NCBI RefSeq assembly: GCF_013426915.1
Contig: NZ_AP023182.1
Span: 310,001 to 374,000, forward strand
Origin: Paraburkholderia sp. PGU19
GTDB lineage: Bacteria; Pseudomonadota; Gammaproteobacteria; Burkholderiales; Burkholderiaceae
Length of the DNA stretch: 64,000 nt
Direction: 5' to 3'
Of the stretch, positions 9,101-18,861 are shown in pieces (positions within the stretch are counted from its first letter, which is position 1; every line of letters starts with the position of its first letter). The translations under genes and the position numbers were made by a program. The notes beneath the pieces are model-generated. The model was not told the DNA's origin. It ran no database searches and saw nothing but the letters and a program-made list of their open reading frames with translations.

Positions 9101-10387
9101 ATGAACACGGTGAATCTGGCAGCAGAGTATCAGGACGAGCGGACGGCACGACGGCGCGCCATCGTTGCGACCGTTCTAGGGAACGGTTTCGAATGGTTCG
9201 ACTTCATGGTGTACGGCTTTTTTGCCATCACCATCGCCAAGCTGTTTTTTCCGACCGGTAACGACCTCACCTCGCTGATGCTTTCGGTAGCGACGTTTGG
9301 CGTGGGTTTTCTTGTGCGCCCATTCGGCGGGATTCTCATCGGTATCTATTCCGACCGCGCGGGCCGTAAAGCGGCATTGTCGTTGACCATCCTTCTGATG
9401 TGCGCGGGCACGGCAATCATCGGGCTGGCTCCGACCTATTCGCAGATCGGTTTGGCCGCACCTTGCCTGATTGTCCTTGCGCGTCTCCTGCAAGGCTTCT
9501 CTGCTGGCGGCGAAATGGGCACGGCAACTGCGTTTCTGACCGAACACGCTCCGAAGGGCAAAAAAGCGTACTACTCCAGCTGGATTCAGACGAGCATCGG
9601 GTTCGCGGTGCTACTCGGCGCGTGTTTCGGTACCGGCATTACGCTTGGTCTCTCTACTGCGGACATGGAAAGCTGGGGCTGGCGTATCCCGTTTCTCTCA
9701 GGCCTGCTCATCGGACCTATCGGCTTCTTCATCCGTCGAAATCTGGACGAGACGCCGGTTTTCCTGGACGCGGAGAAGTCGAAGACGCCGCTCTCTGATG
9801 TGCTGCGCGACTATCCCTGGCAAGCCTTCGCGAGCTTCGCAATGGTCGTGCTGTGGACGGTGTGTATCTATGTGATTCTTTTCTACATGCCGACTTTCTC
9901 GGTCAAGGTCCTGAAGCTTCCGCAATCGGCATCGTTCATCGCTGCAATGGTCGGCGGCAGTGTCATCACCGTCTGCTCACCGTTCACTGGCTGGTATTCG
10001 GATAAGGTCGGCCGCAAGTGGCTGTTGGGCGGCGCATCAGCAGCAATGCTCGTCCTCGCGTGGCCGCTGTTCGCCCTGATTGTGAAGTCGCCGTCGGTCG
10101 CGACGCTCTGCGTGTTTCAGGCAGTCTTCGGCGTACTCATCGCGATTTATACCGGTCCCATTCTGGCCGCGTTGTCGGAAACGTTCCCCACCAAGGTGCT
10201 TTCGACTGGCCTTTCAGTCGCCTACAATCTCGCGGTCATGACGTTTGGCGGCTTCGCCTCCCTTATCTTGACGTGGCTCATCAGCACAACGGGAACGCCG
10301 ATGGCACCGGCCATTTACGTTATCTTCGCCGCCGCGTTCAGCCTGCTCGGCGTTCTGTTCGGTTACCGACAGCCCAACGAGGTTTAA
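9101..10387 (+). CDS. MHS-family (metabolite:H+ symport) MFS permease
   Basis: 428 residues, about twelve membrane spans. NGFEWFDFMVYGFFA near residue 27 and the loop GILIGIYSDRAGRKAAL are hallmarks of the MHS group that includes ShiA, KgtP and ProP. LLQGFSAGGEMGTATAFLTE is the conserved fourth-helix region. It most likely imports the GABA-like or dicarboxylic substrate of this island. GGAG-type bases precede ATG 9101. PucR begins 3 bases after its stop, so the two are probably co-transcribed. Confidence 0.87.
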   Translation: MNTVNLAAEYQDERTARRRAIVATVLGNGFEWFDFMVYGFFAITIAKLFFPTGNDLTSLMLSVATFGVGFLVRPFGGILIGIYSDRAGRKAALSLTILLMCAGTAIIGLAPTYSQIGLAAPCLIVLARLLQGFSAGGEMGTATAFLTEHAPKGKKAYYSSWIQTSIGFAVLLGACFGTGITLGLSTADMESWGWRIPFLSGLLIGPIGFFIRRNLDETPVFLDAEKSKTPLSDVLRDYPWQAFASFAMVVLWTVCIYVILFYMPTFSVKVLKLPQSASFIAAMVGGSVITVCSPFTGWYSDKVGRKWLLGGASAAMLVLAWPLFALIVKSPSVATLCVFQAVFGVLIAIYTGPILAALSETFPTKVLSTGLSVAYNLAVMTFGGFASLILTWLISTTGTPMAPAIYVIFAAAFSLLGVLFGYRQPNEV

Positions 10388-10390
10388 TCG

Positions 10391-11998
10391 ATGCCGCGGT
10401 GTCGAGTTGATACCGTGGCGAAACTATTCGCCGCCATGAAGCTTGACACCGCCATCCGTGAGACCGTCCTACGTGAAGCCGAAGTCGTTGCCGGAGAGGA
10501 GAATCTCCAGCGCGAAATTACCTGGGTTCACATGGTTGACCACCCAGACATCGTCAATTGGGTGAAAGCTGGCGAGTTGCTGCTAACAACCGGGTACAAC
10601 TGGCCAAACGACGCAGAGACTTCACGACGACTGGTGCGTGAACTAAGCGAGGTCGGCCTCGCTGGCGTTGTTCTCGCAGTCCCTCGTTTTCGAGAACACT
10701 TCCCAGACGAGGCTGTCGAAGAAGCTCGTAGCGTAGGCCTTCCTCTGCTCGAATTGCCGTGGGAGATACAGTTCAGTCAAGTCACCCACGAAATTCTCGC
10801 GAAGATAATCAACTTTCAAGCTGAGATTATCGAGCGCTCCGAGCAACTGCATCGGGCGCTGACCAACGCGGCGGTGACCGCCAACAGTTTGAGCGACATC
10901 GCAGACACGCTGCGAAAACTCGTTGGTCGCGAGGTCACATTCACGAACGTCTCGGGTGAGTTGCTTGGAACGTCCGCGGCAAACTCCGATTCGCAGTCCC
11001 TCGAAGACCAATTCGTCGCCTCTCTCTCGCAATCGCCCATCGACTCGAGTGGCGCACAAAGGCCGACCCGCGTGAAGTTCCAGCCTGGCGACGATACCTT
11101 GTATCGGCTTCGGCTCTCAGTTCGCCTCCACGACACACTTGTCGCGGTGATTTGGCTCGACCTGGACGGCTCGGAAGTGGACGAGGTGGATGCACGCGCG
11201 ATGGAACATGCGAGCGTCGTAGCCGCTCTTCATCTCATGCACCAGCGGCAGCTCACGCAACAGGAGGACCGCTTGGGCTACGCGCTCGTCGCGGGTCTGC
11301 TGGACGGCGAGTTCTCAGCGACGCCCAGCGCGTTGGAGCGCGCGCGAGTATGCGGCTGGAGCCAGACCAATCAGTATCAAATCTGTCTTGTGCTTCTAGA
11401 TGAGCCCATCCCGCTCACCACGGAAGGACTGAATCGCCGCGAACGATGGGTCGAATCGCTGAAACACCAACTACGCGCAACAGGTCAGCCGGAGCTGCTC
11501 GCAATCTGGCTGAACCAGATTAAGTTCATCCTTCCGGCAGAGGCTTCGCCAGAGTCATTGTGGGAGGCAGTTAACGACCAGCGTGCAGCCATGGCAATCA
11601 GCCGCGTCCACTCCGGAATCGACGGCATGGCGACCGGCTCGAAAGACGTTGACGCCTTACTTCCCACGCTGCGCGCTGGAAGACTGCATCGATTCGACGA
11701 GATTCTTTTTCCTCGCGCGCTCCTTGGTGACGCAAATGCGCGGGACGTGCTCATCGAACGGCTTGTTACACCTCTGGTCTCGCGGCCGCGCGGCGAATCT
11801 CTGCTCGATACGCTCTGCACGCTCGCCGACGAGGGCTTCCAACTGGCCAACGCCGCCCGTTTACTCGGCATCCATATCAGCACGATGAGATACCGCCTCG
11901 AGCGAATTGAAGAGATTCTCAAAGTCACGCTGGAAGACCCGAAGATTCGTTTCCAGCTTCAGGTCGCGATCGCTCTGTACCGGCTGCGCGAAGATTGA
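10391..11998 (+). CDS. PucR-family transcriptional regulator
   Basis: Up to 535 residues. The N-terminal PucR domain is seen in VVAGEENLQREITWVHMV and KAGELLLTTGYNW; a CdaR GGDEF-like middle follows; the C-terminus carries the HTH_30 domain (FQLANAARLLGIHISTMRYRLERI). Family members sense a small molecule and activate purine, GABA or amine catabolic genes. The true start may be ATG 10436 (MKLDTAIRET), closer to family length. The gene lies between two sets of TTCCTAC palindromes, so is the likely regulator of both catabolic arms. Confidence 0.88.
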   Translation: MPRCRVDTVAKLFAAMKLDTAIRETVLREAEVVAGEENLQREITWVHMVDHPDIVNWVKAGELLLTTGYNWPNDAETSRRLVRELSEVGLAGVVLAVPRFREHFPDEAVEEARSVGLPLLELPWEIQFSQVTHEILAKIINFQAEIIERSEQLHRALTNAAVTANSLSDIADTLRKLVGREVTFTNVSGELLGTSAANSDSQSLEDQFVASLSQSPIDSSGAQRPTRVKFQPGDDTLYRLRLSVRLHDTLVAVIWLDLDGSEVDEVDARAMEHASVVAALHLMHQRQLTQQEDRLGYALVAGLLDGEFSATPSALERARVCGWSQTNQYQICLVLLDEPIPLTTEGLNRRERWVESLKHQLRATGQPELLAIWLNQIKFILPAEASPESLWEAVNDQRAAMAISRVHSGIDGMATGSKDVDALLPTLRAGRLHRFDEILFPRALLGDANARDVLIERLVTPLVSRPRGESLLDTLCTLADEGFQLANAARLLGIHISTMRYRLERIEEILKVTLEDPKIRFQLQVAIALYRLRED

Positions 11999-12006
11999 AC
12001 CATATG

Positions 12007-12025
12007 TTCCTACTTTAGGTAGGAA
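12007..12025. promoter_or_regulatory. Perfect inverted repeat, candidate PucR operator
   Basis: TTCCTACTTTAGGTAGGAA: 7-base arms TTCCTAC/GTAGGAA around a 5-base spacer. It starts 8 bases after the PucR stop and stands about 35-110 bases upstream of the possible starts of the FAD/Fe-S dehydrogenase. The same motif occurs at 8899-8917, in half-form at 8874 and 8951, and weakly at 22759. Confidence 0.65.
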
Positions 12026-12135
12026 GACTTCAGCTTTGAGTCGCGTTTTAATTCGGAATGACGTGGGACTTCTTGGCAAAAAGCGCAGCTCGCGCTGAGC
12101 CGTTCCCCTGCCGCTCTTACCGTATTTCGCGACCA

Positions 12136-15102
12136 ATGAATTCAGAATCGTCTTCCTCACGCCCGGACCTCAACAAGCTTCTTTCGCTGCAGCGCCAACT
12201 TGCCGAAACGACGGATGCCGACATCAGGTTCGATGCAGGGTCTCGCGCGGCGTATGCGTCCGAGGCGTCGAACTACCGGCAAGTTCCGATTGGCGTTGTC
12301 CTTCCTCGCACTGTCGAGGATGTTGTCACTATCATGCGCGCCTGTCACGACGCCGACGTACCCGTACTCACGCGCGGTGCGGGTACGTCAATGTGCGGTC
12401 AGGCCGTCAACGTTGCCGTCGTTATCGACACATCCCGTCACCTGACTCGAATCGAACAACTTGATGCCAGCGCTCGCACTGCGGTCGTCCAACCAGGCGT
12501 TATTTGCGACCAACTGAACAACGCGGCAGCCCTTGAAGGGCTGACCTTTGGTCCAGACCCCGCTACGCATAGCCGTTGCACCATCGGCGGCATGGTCGGC
12601 AACAATTCCTGCGGTGCGCATTCGGTAACGGCTGGCAAGATGGCAGAGAACATTGAGTCGATGGAAGTCTTGACGTACGACGGAGACCGGTTCTGGGTCG
12701 GACCGACCGATGCAGATGCGTTCCAGGCACACCTGGCTGCGGGCGGTCGGCGCGCCGAGATTGTTCAAGCGCTCAGAGACTTGGTAGACCGCCACGCGGA
12801 CGAGATTCGCGCCGGCTTCCCCAAGCTCAAACGCCGGGTCTCGGGCTACAGCCTCGACCAGTTGCTACCGGAAAACGGCTTCAACATTGCACGTGCGCTC
12901 GTCGGCTCGGAAGGTACATGTGTCTCGGTCCTGCGAGCAACAACGACCCTGGTGCGTAACCCGACCGCGCGCGTCGTTACTGTCTTCGGGTTTCCTACCA
13001 TCTTTGATGCGGCTGACTGCGTCCCTCAACTGCTCCCTCTCGAGCCCATCGCGATGGAAGGGCTCGACACCGGCATCGTTGGGGGTTTGCGAGAACGAGG
13101 ACTTGCGCTTGCCGACATCGCCGAATTACCTGATGGCAACGCGTGGCTCATGGTCGAGTTTGGCACCGACAGTCTCGAATCGTCACTTGCGTGGGCACAA
13201 GCAGCTGCGGACCTGGCGAATACGCTGCCCGGTCGTCCGAAGACGCGCGTGGTCTCCGATGTCGGACTGATGAAGCGGCTTTGGTCGATTCGTGAAACCG
13301 GCGCCTCAGCCACCTCCATCGGCGACGACCTGTCGAAGCCAGACCCTGTCGTGGGTTGGGAAGACGCGGCAGTCGAACCTCGCCTCCTTGGCGCGTACCT
13401 GCGGGAGTTTTCCGCACTGGTCAAGCGCTATGGCTACACGACCAACATGTACGGCCACTTTGGCGATGGGTGCATTCACTCTCGCATCAACTTTGATCTC
13501 CGCAACAGCCAGGGGATTCACACATGGCGAAACTTCCTGGAGGAAGCCGCAAAGCTCGTCGTCAAGTACGAGGGCTCTCTTTCGGGTGAACACGGCGATG
13601 GACAGGCCAAGGGCGAACTGCTCTCGCTGATGTACTCACCCGAACTCATGGACGCGTTCCGCGAATTCAAGACAATCTGGGACCCGAAGAATCGCATGAA
13701 TCCGGGCAAGCTCATTGACGCGATGCCCGTCGATGAGAATCTACGGCTCGGACCAACGTATCGCCGCGTCGACGTCCCGAGTCATTTTTCGTTCGGCAAC
13801 CTGCAATGCCCGGATACGTTCGCTCGTGCCACTGAACGTTGCATCGGCATGGGTAAGTGCCGCTCTCTCGAAGGCGGAACCATGTGTCCGAGCTATCGCG
13901 CAACCCGCGAAGAAAAGTATTCGACGGGTGGACGAAGTCGTCTGCTCTTTGAGTTGCTCAAAGGTGAGGTCTTTACGGACGGTTGGGACAATAAGGACGT
14001 GAAGGACTCGCTGGATAACTGCCTCGCGTGTAAGGGGTGTCGTAGCGACTGCCCGACGCATGTCGACCTGGCCAAGTACAAGAGTCACTTCCTGTACCAA
14101 CATTATCAGAAAGCGAAACGCCCGCTGATGGATACAATGATTGGGCACATCGGAAGCTGGCTGCCTCTTGCAACGCACATCAGCGGAGTGGTCAACACAG
14201 CAATGAAATTGCGGCCGTTCCGGGCGGCAGCCGAAAAATTCGGACTCGCGTCGCACGTCAAATTTCCCGCTATCGCATCAACGGCCTTCCGCAACACCGA
14301 GACCTGCAAGCACCTTGTTCAGGACGCGCGCGCACTGAATGGCGAGCCGAGAACGGTCTTGCTCTGGACCGACACATTCAACAACGGGTTTTCCCCGGAA
14401 GTGCTCGAAGCATCTGTGCGCGTGTTGCAATCGTATGGCGTCACGGTCCGGCTCATGCGCAAACAGATTTGCTGCGGCCGTCCGTACTATGACGCCGGCA
14501 TGCTGGACCACGCGAAGCGCAACCTCGTCGACATCATGACGCAACTCAAAGACGTCATCGCGCTGAGGATGCCGGTCGTCGTGCTGGAACCCAGTTGCCT
14601 GTCCGTCTTCCGTGACGAACTTCGCTCGCTCTTTCCCACCGACGAACGCGCAACCACGCTGGCTGCCTCGGTCAAGACGCTGGCCGAGTACCTCGAGGCA
14701 GAAGGATTCGATGTTCCCAAACTCGACGAGCGCGTCTACGTGCATGGTCACTGTCATCAGAAAGCCTGTGGCGGAACGCAGGCTGAGTCCCGGCTTGTCG
14801 GCAAAGCCGCTCAATCGGGAGCAGTACTCCAGACAGGATGCTGCGGGATGGCCGGTGCATTCGGGTACCACACAAAGACCGCTGACGTTGCCCGCTTGGT
14901 TGCCGAATCTGAACTCGTTCCCAAAATCCAGCCGCTTGACGATACCGCAGTATTGATTAGCGACGGATTCAGCTGTCGCTCGCAGATTCGAAGCACCACA
15001 GGACGCTCCGCGATACACCTCGCGCAGTGGCTCGACGCAAGGGCGGTAAAAAGCCCGCCATCCCGCGCTGGGAAAGATTGCACGCAGGAAGAAACTGCAT
15101 GA
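12136..15102 (+). CDS. FAD-linked dehydrogenase/Fe-S oxidoreductase fusion (2-hydroxyacid dehydrogenase, YdiJ-like)
   Basis: About 988 residues. The N-terminal half is an FAD_binding_4/FAD-oxidase_C unit (TRGAGTSMCGQAVN, GGMVGNNSCGAHS, YGHFGDGCIHSRIN, SGEHGDGQAKG). The C-terminal half carries two cysteine clusters for 4Fe-4S centres (CIGMGKCRS...CPSY and CLACKGCRSDCP) and two CCG domains (QICCGRPYYDAG, TGCCGMAGAFGYH). This layout is that of quinone-linked D-lactate or D-2-hydroxyglutarate dehydrogenases. It may oxidise a hydroxy acid formed from 2-oxoglutarate or a GABA-derived semialdehyde. The frame opens at 12058 (MTWDF); ATG 12136 suits the family better, but neither has a strong ribosome site. 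Confidence 0.85.
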   Translation: MNSESSSSRPDLNKLLSLQRQLAETTDADIRFDAGSRAAYASEASNYRQVPIGVVLPRTVEDVVTIMRACHDADVPVLTRGAGTSMCGQAVNVAVVIDTSRHLTRIEQLDASARTAVVQPGVICDQLNNAAALEGLTFGPDPATHSRCTIGGMVGNNSCGAHSVTAGKMAENIESMEVLTYDGDRFWVGPTDADAFQAHLAAGGRRAEIVQALRDLVDRHADEIRAGFPKLKRRVSGYSLDQLLPENGFNIARALVGSEGTCVSVLRATTTLVRNPTARVVTVFGFPTIFDAADCVPQLLPLEPIAMEGLDTGIVGGLRERGLALADIAELPDGNAWLMVEFGTDSLESSLAWAQAAADLANTLPGRPKTRVVSDVGLMKRLWSIRETGASATSIGDDLSKPDPVVGWEDAAVEPRLLGAYLREFSALVKRYGYTTNMYGHFGDGCIHSRINFDLRNSQGIHTWRNFLEEAAKLVVKYEGSLSGEHGDGQAKGELLSLMYSPELMDAFREFKTIWDPKNRMNPGKLIDAMPVDENLRLGPTYRRVDVPSHFSFGNLQCPDTFARATERCIGMGKCRSLEGGTMCPSYRATREEKYSTGGRSRLLFELLKGEVFTDGWDNKDVKDSLDNCLACKGCRSDCPTHVDLAKYKSHFLYQHYQKAKRPLMDTMIGHIGSWLPLATHISGVVNTAMKLRPFRAAAEKFGLASHVKFPAIASTAFRNTETCKHLVQDARALNGEPRTVLLWTDTFNNGFSPEVLEASVRVLQSYGVTVRLMRKQICCGRPYYDAGMLDHAKRNLVDIMTQLKDVIALRMPVVVLEPSCLSVFRDELRSLFPTDERATTLAASVKTLAEYLEAEGFDVPKLDERVYVHGHCHQKACGGTQAESRLVGKAAQSGAVLQTGCCGMAGAFGYHTKTADVARLVAESELVPKIQPLDDTAVLISDGFSCRSQIRSTTGRSAIHLAQWLDARAVKSPPSRAGKDCTQEETA

Positions 15103-15703
15103 ACCGTAGACACTTCGCAAGTCTCGCCACACTGAGCGCAACTGCCGCCGTTTTTTCGCGGACCAGCGGCGCTGCAACAAACACCAGTAGCGGCGACCTA
15201 TCTGCGACTCTCGCCCAGGCACAGGTTGCCATTCGTCAAGCGACTTCGCGAGACGCGGCAATCCAAGGGTGGCTCGACGTGGTCAAACTTCGTCTGCCGT
15301 TTCTTCAAGCGACTGCGCTTGTGTCTCGCCCTCGTCGAGACGCTCCAAATGAACTCGGAGCCGTCAGAAGAATCTTTTCGACCGTGCCGAGCGCCTACCC
15401 GGTGGGCGGCTGGAAGCAGCTGTCAGGGTCTGACTGGGCCCGGAAAGTTCTCGAACGAGGTGAAGTCCTCGTCGCAACAACGACGCAGATCTTGAGCATT
15501 ACTTTCCCGACCATCAATTGCTCAAGTCGCTCGGCAGCGCGACGCTCGTCAACATCCCTGTCGTCGTCTGCAAGCGGACCGTCGGCGCGTTCGCTTTCAT
15601 GTGCATTGAAGTAGTTCCGGAGAAAGCCATAACGGAGGAAATCCGCCTGCTAACCGCACTGACGGCGCCTCTGTTTTCCGACGACCTCGTACCAGCGACC
15701 TGA
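15099..15703 (+). pseudogene. GAF-domain protein with Tat-like leader, interrupted by a frameshift
   Basis: ATG 15099 opens MNRRHFASLATLSATAAVF, resembling a twin-arginine leader, then a GAF domain (IFSTVPSAYPVGG, GSDWARKVLERGEVLVA). At about 15475 the frame shifts: reading one base differently gives NNDADLEHYFPDHQLLKS and IPVVVCKRTVGAFAF up to the stop at 15703, which is the expected GAF continuation. One missing base explains it, by mutation or sequencing error. If repaired the protein is about 200 residues. It overlaps the dehydrogenase stop by 4 bases (ATGA). A sensory or regulatory role is possible; GAF after a Tat-like leader is odd. Confidence 0.7.
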
Positions 15704-15832
15704 CGCAGCATGAAATGCTGCGACGACCGCAAAGTTGAACTGGCGACGTCACAAATAATGCCTACAAGCGAAACCAGATACCGCGACCTCCAGGTACGCT
15801 TGGGTTAAGCAGACCCCCACGAAGGATTTGAA

Positions 15833-17215
15833 ATGTCACTACCAACGCTTATTGAATCGGACCGCAGGCATCTCATCCATCCGGTCGCGAGCTACCGTAC
15901 ACATGAGAAACGCGGCGTCACTGTTCTGGAACGCGGCAACGGTGCATGGTTGTACGATGCAGAAGGAAACGAGTTGCTCGACGCGTTCGCTGGCCTCTGG
16001 TGTGTCAACACCGGGTACGGTCAAGAGAGTATCGTAAAGATCGCATCGGAACAGATGGCGAAGCTGCCCTATGCAACTGGATACTTCCACTTCGGTTCCG
16101 AGCCAGCAATTGAGTTGGCGCAACGGCTTGTTGACCTCTCGCCGCGGAGCCTTCAGCACGTCTACTTCTCACTGGGCGGGTCGGACGCGGTCGACTCAGC
16201 GGTGCGCTTCATCACGCACTACTACAACGCCATCGGTCGGCCGGGAAAGAAGCATTGCATCGCGCTGGAGCGTGGCTATCACGGCTCGTCCTCCATCGGC
16301 TCGGGGTTGACTGCAATCGCCAGCTTTCATCGCAACTTCGATGTGCCGCTTCCAACGCAGCATCACATCCCGTCGCCGTATGCCTACCGCAGTGAGACCC
16401 CAGATGATGCGCAGGCAATCATCGCGCGCTCGGTGCAAGCACTCGAAGACAAGGTCATGCAGCTCGGTGCTAAAAACGTCGCCGCATTTTTTTGCGAGCC
16501 AGTGCAGGGTTCGGGTGGTGTAATCGTGCCGCCGAGAGGATGGCTCAAAGCCATGCGCGATGCGTGCCGACGTCTGGACATTCTCTTTGTCGCGGATGAG
16601 GTGATTACCGCCTTCGGCCGGACAGGTCCAATGTTCGCCTGCGAGACCGAGGATGTCGAACCCGACCTCATGACCATCGCAAAGGGTCTGACGGCTGGAT
16701 ACGCCCCTATGGGTGCGGTCCTGATTTCTGACGCCGTGTATCAGGGCATCGCAGACGGAAGCAGGCAAGGAGAAGCTATCGGTCACGGGCAGACTTACTC
16801 GGCACATCCTGTCAGTGCCGCCATCGGACTCGAGGTACTTCGTCTGTACACGGAAGGCGGCCTGCTGGCGAACGGACAGGCTCAGGCACCGAAGTTCGCT
16901 GCAGGCCTCGACAGTCTTCTCGACCACCCGCTGGTTGGCGACTCACGCCACGTTGGTCTCCTTGGCGCAGTTGAGCTGGTTGCCAACAAGACGACACGCG
17001 CCCGCTTCGATTCGAGCCTGCAACTGGCTGACCGAATCTTCGAAGCCGCTTATCGCAACAAGATTATCTTCCGGGCATTCGGTGACAACATTCTCGGTTT
17101 CGCACCGGCGCTCTGCTACACGGCGAGCGAAGTGGAGGCAATGGTGGCACGTGTTCGAAAAACGCTCGACGACGTCCTGGAAAGTGCCGACGTCCGCCGC
17201 GCTCTCAATGACTGA
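15833..17215 (+). CDS. Class III aminotransferase (omega-amino acid/diamine type)
   Basis: A 460-residue PLP enzyme. Seen: HEKRGVTVLERGNGAWLYD, FAGLWCVNTGYG, YFSLGGSDAVDSAVRF, YHGSSSIGSGLTA, ADEVITAFGRTGPMF and the PLP lysine in TIAKGLTAGYAPMGA. This subgroup includes putrescine/spermidine, beta-alanine and taurine:pyruvate transaminases. An AAGGA site precedes ATG 15833. It lies 54 bases before gabD, suggesting amine to semialdehyde to acid oxidation. Exact donor unknown. Confidence 0.87.
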   Translation: MSLPTLIESDRRHLIHPVASYRTHEKRGVTVLERGNGAWLYDAEGNELLDAFAGLWCVNTGYGQESIVKIASEQMAKLPYATGYFHFGSEPAIELAQRLVDLSPRSLQHVYFSLGGSDAVDSAVRFITHYYNAIGRPGKKHCIALERGYHGSSSIGSGLTAIASFHRNFDVPLPTQHHIPSPYAYRSETPDDAQAIIARSVQALEDKVMQLGAKNVAAFFCEPVQGSGGVIVPPRGWLKAMRDACRRLDILFVADEVITAFGRTGPMFACETEDVEPDLMTIAKGLTAGYAPMGAVLISDAVYQGIADGSRQGEAIGHGQTYSAHPVSAAIGLEVLRLYTEGGLLANGQAQAPKFAAGLDSLLDHPLVGDSRHVGLLGAVELVANKTTRARFDSSLQLADRIFEAAYRNKIIFRAFGDNILGFAPALCYTASEVEAMVARVRKTLDDVLESADVRRALND

Positions 17216-17269
17216 GGCCCGTTGCAGTCCGCTGCATCGGTGACAACGCATCCTTTGAAGGTATCGAGT

Positions 17270-18742
17270 ATGGAACTGAAACTGAAACGTGACGAACTAC
17301 TGCGTCGCCAGAATCTGATTGGCGGCGAGTGGACTGACGCGGCCAATAAAACGCGCTACCCGGTCACGAACCCCGCCACGGGCGAAATTATTGCCGAGGT
17401 CGCGAACAGCAGCAAAGCGGACGCGCGTGCCGCGACCGATGCAGCGGCCAAAGCTGCGAAGGACTGGCGCGAGCGCCTGCCACGCGAACGCGCTGAGATT
17501 CTAAAACGTTGGCACGCGCTGATTATCGCGAACACTGACGATCTCGCAACGCTCATGTCGATGGAACAAGGCAAACCGCTAGCGGAAGCACGAGGCGAAG
17601 TCGCTTATGGCGCGTCGTATGTTGCCTGGTTCGCTGACGAAGCAACCCGCATCTATGGCGACCTGATTCCGCAGCAACAACGTGGCAAGCAGATGCGTGC
17701 CGTCAAGGAGCCGGTCGGGATTGTGGCAGCCATCACGCCGTGGAATTTCCCGCTTGCGATGATTGCCCGCAAGATTGCTCCTGCCCTGGCCGCTGGCTGC
17801 ACAGTCGTTGGCAAACCCGCAGAAGACACCCCTCTCACTGCGCTGGCTCTCGCAGCACTGGCTCATGAAGCCGGCGTACCCGCGGGCGTTCTTAATATGC
17901 TTTCCGCGTCGCGAGCCCAAGGCATCGAAGCGGTTGGTGACTGGCTTGCCGACGAGCGCGTCCGAAAGATTACCTTCACAGGCTCGACGGCTGTCGGCAA
18001 GTATCTCGCCCGCGAGTCGGCGGGCACACTCAAGAAGCTCTCGCTCGAGCTGGGCGGGAATGCTCCTTTCATCGTCTTCGACGATGCAGATCTCGACGCC
18101 GCTGTCGTCGGCCTGATGGCCGCCAAGTTCCGCAATGGTGGACAGACGTGCGTCTGCCCGAATCGTATTTACGTGCAGGCCGGCGTGTTCGACAGGTTCG
18201 CAGAGCTGCTCGCGGCTCGCGTAGGCGCGCTCAAGGTCGCGCCGGCATCGAACCCGCAGGCGCAAATCGGGCCAATGATTAACGCGAAGGCCATCGACAA
18301 GATAGACCGTCACGTTATCGATGCTGTTTCGAAAGGTGCCACCGTCCTGACCGGCGGCAAGCGCCTGACCGAGATGGGGCCGAACTACTACGCGCCTACC
18401 GTGCTCGCGCATGCTACGAATGAAATGCTCGTTACCTGCGAAGAGACCTTCGGACCCGTGGCTCCGCTTTATCGCTTCGAATCCGAGGACGAGGCGATTC
18501 GTCTCGCCAATGACACGCCTTTCGGTCTTGCTGCGTACGTCTACACCCAGGATATGCGACGTGCCGAACGTGTTTCGCGCTCGCTCGAGGCAGGCGTCAT
18601 CGGACTGAACGAAGGTGCAGTAGCAAGTGAAGCGGCGCCGTTCGGCGGCGTCAAGGAGTCAGGTTACGGCCGCGAAGGCTCGAAGTACCGCCTCGACGAT
18701 TACCTGTCCATCAAGTACATCTGCCAGGGCGGTCTCGACTGA
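17270..18742 (+). CDS. gabD: NAD(P)-dependent succinate-semialdehyde dehydrogenase
   Basis: A 490-residue aldehyde dehydrogenase that oxidises succinate semialdehyde to succinate. It has ITPWNFPLAMI, KPAEDTPL, FTGSTAVGKYL, the general base in LSLELGGNAPF, the catalytic cysteine in GGQTCVCPN and the EETFGPVAP loop. SMEQGKPLAEA fits the GabD/DavD group, which can also act on glutarate semialdehyde. ATG 17270 fits family length better than the frame opening at 17222. It ends the plus-strand arm and is followed by a strong terminator. Confidence 0.92.
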   Translation: MELKLKRDELLRRQNLIGGEWTDAANKTRYPVTNPATGEIIAEVANSSKADARAATDAAAKAAKDWRERLPRERAEILKRWHALIIANTDDLATLMSMEQGKPLAEARGEVAYGASYVAWFADEATRIYGDLIPQQQRGKQMRAVKEPVGIVAAITPWNFPLAMIARKIAPALAAGCTVVGKPAEDTPLTALALAALAHEAGVPAGVLNMLSASRAQGIEAVGDWLADERVRKITFTGSTAVGKYLARESAGTLKKLSLELGGNAPFIVFDDADLDAAVVGLMAAKFRNGGQTCVCPNRIYVQAGVFDRFAELLAARVGALKVAPASNPQAQIGPMINAKAIDKIDRHVIDAVSKGATVLTGGKRLTEMGPNYYAPTVLAHATNEMLVTCEETFGPVAPLYRFESEDEAIRLANDTPFGLAAYVYTQDMRRAERVSRSLEAGVIGLNEGAVASEAAPFGGVKESGYGREGSKYRLDDYLSIKYICQGGLD

Positions 18743-18762
18743 TTCGTTGCATCCCAACCGAG

Positions 18763-18795
18763 AGGCCATCGTTCAAAAAAACGATGGCCTTTTTC
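18763..18795 (+). terminator. Rho-independent terminator after gabD
   Basis: An 11-base stem AGGCCATCGTT/AACGATGGCCT (18763-18773 with 18780-18790), 6-base loop, then TTTTTC. About 20 bases after the gabD stop. It cleanly ends the plus-strand catabolic arm. Confidence 0.9.
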
Positions 18796-18861
18796 GTTGC
18801 CTCTGGAGACACCGCTCAGCAGCGGGTTGCGGCGCGCGGTACGGAGGATCAAAGGGAATGT

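Noticed and set aside
14278..15261. Minus-strand frame of over 300 codons across the dehydrogenase end
   Set aside because: It is the shadow of a gene with firm Fe-S motifs; its own translation has no family features.
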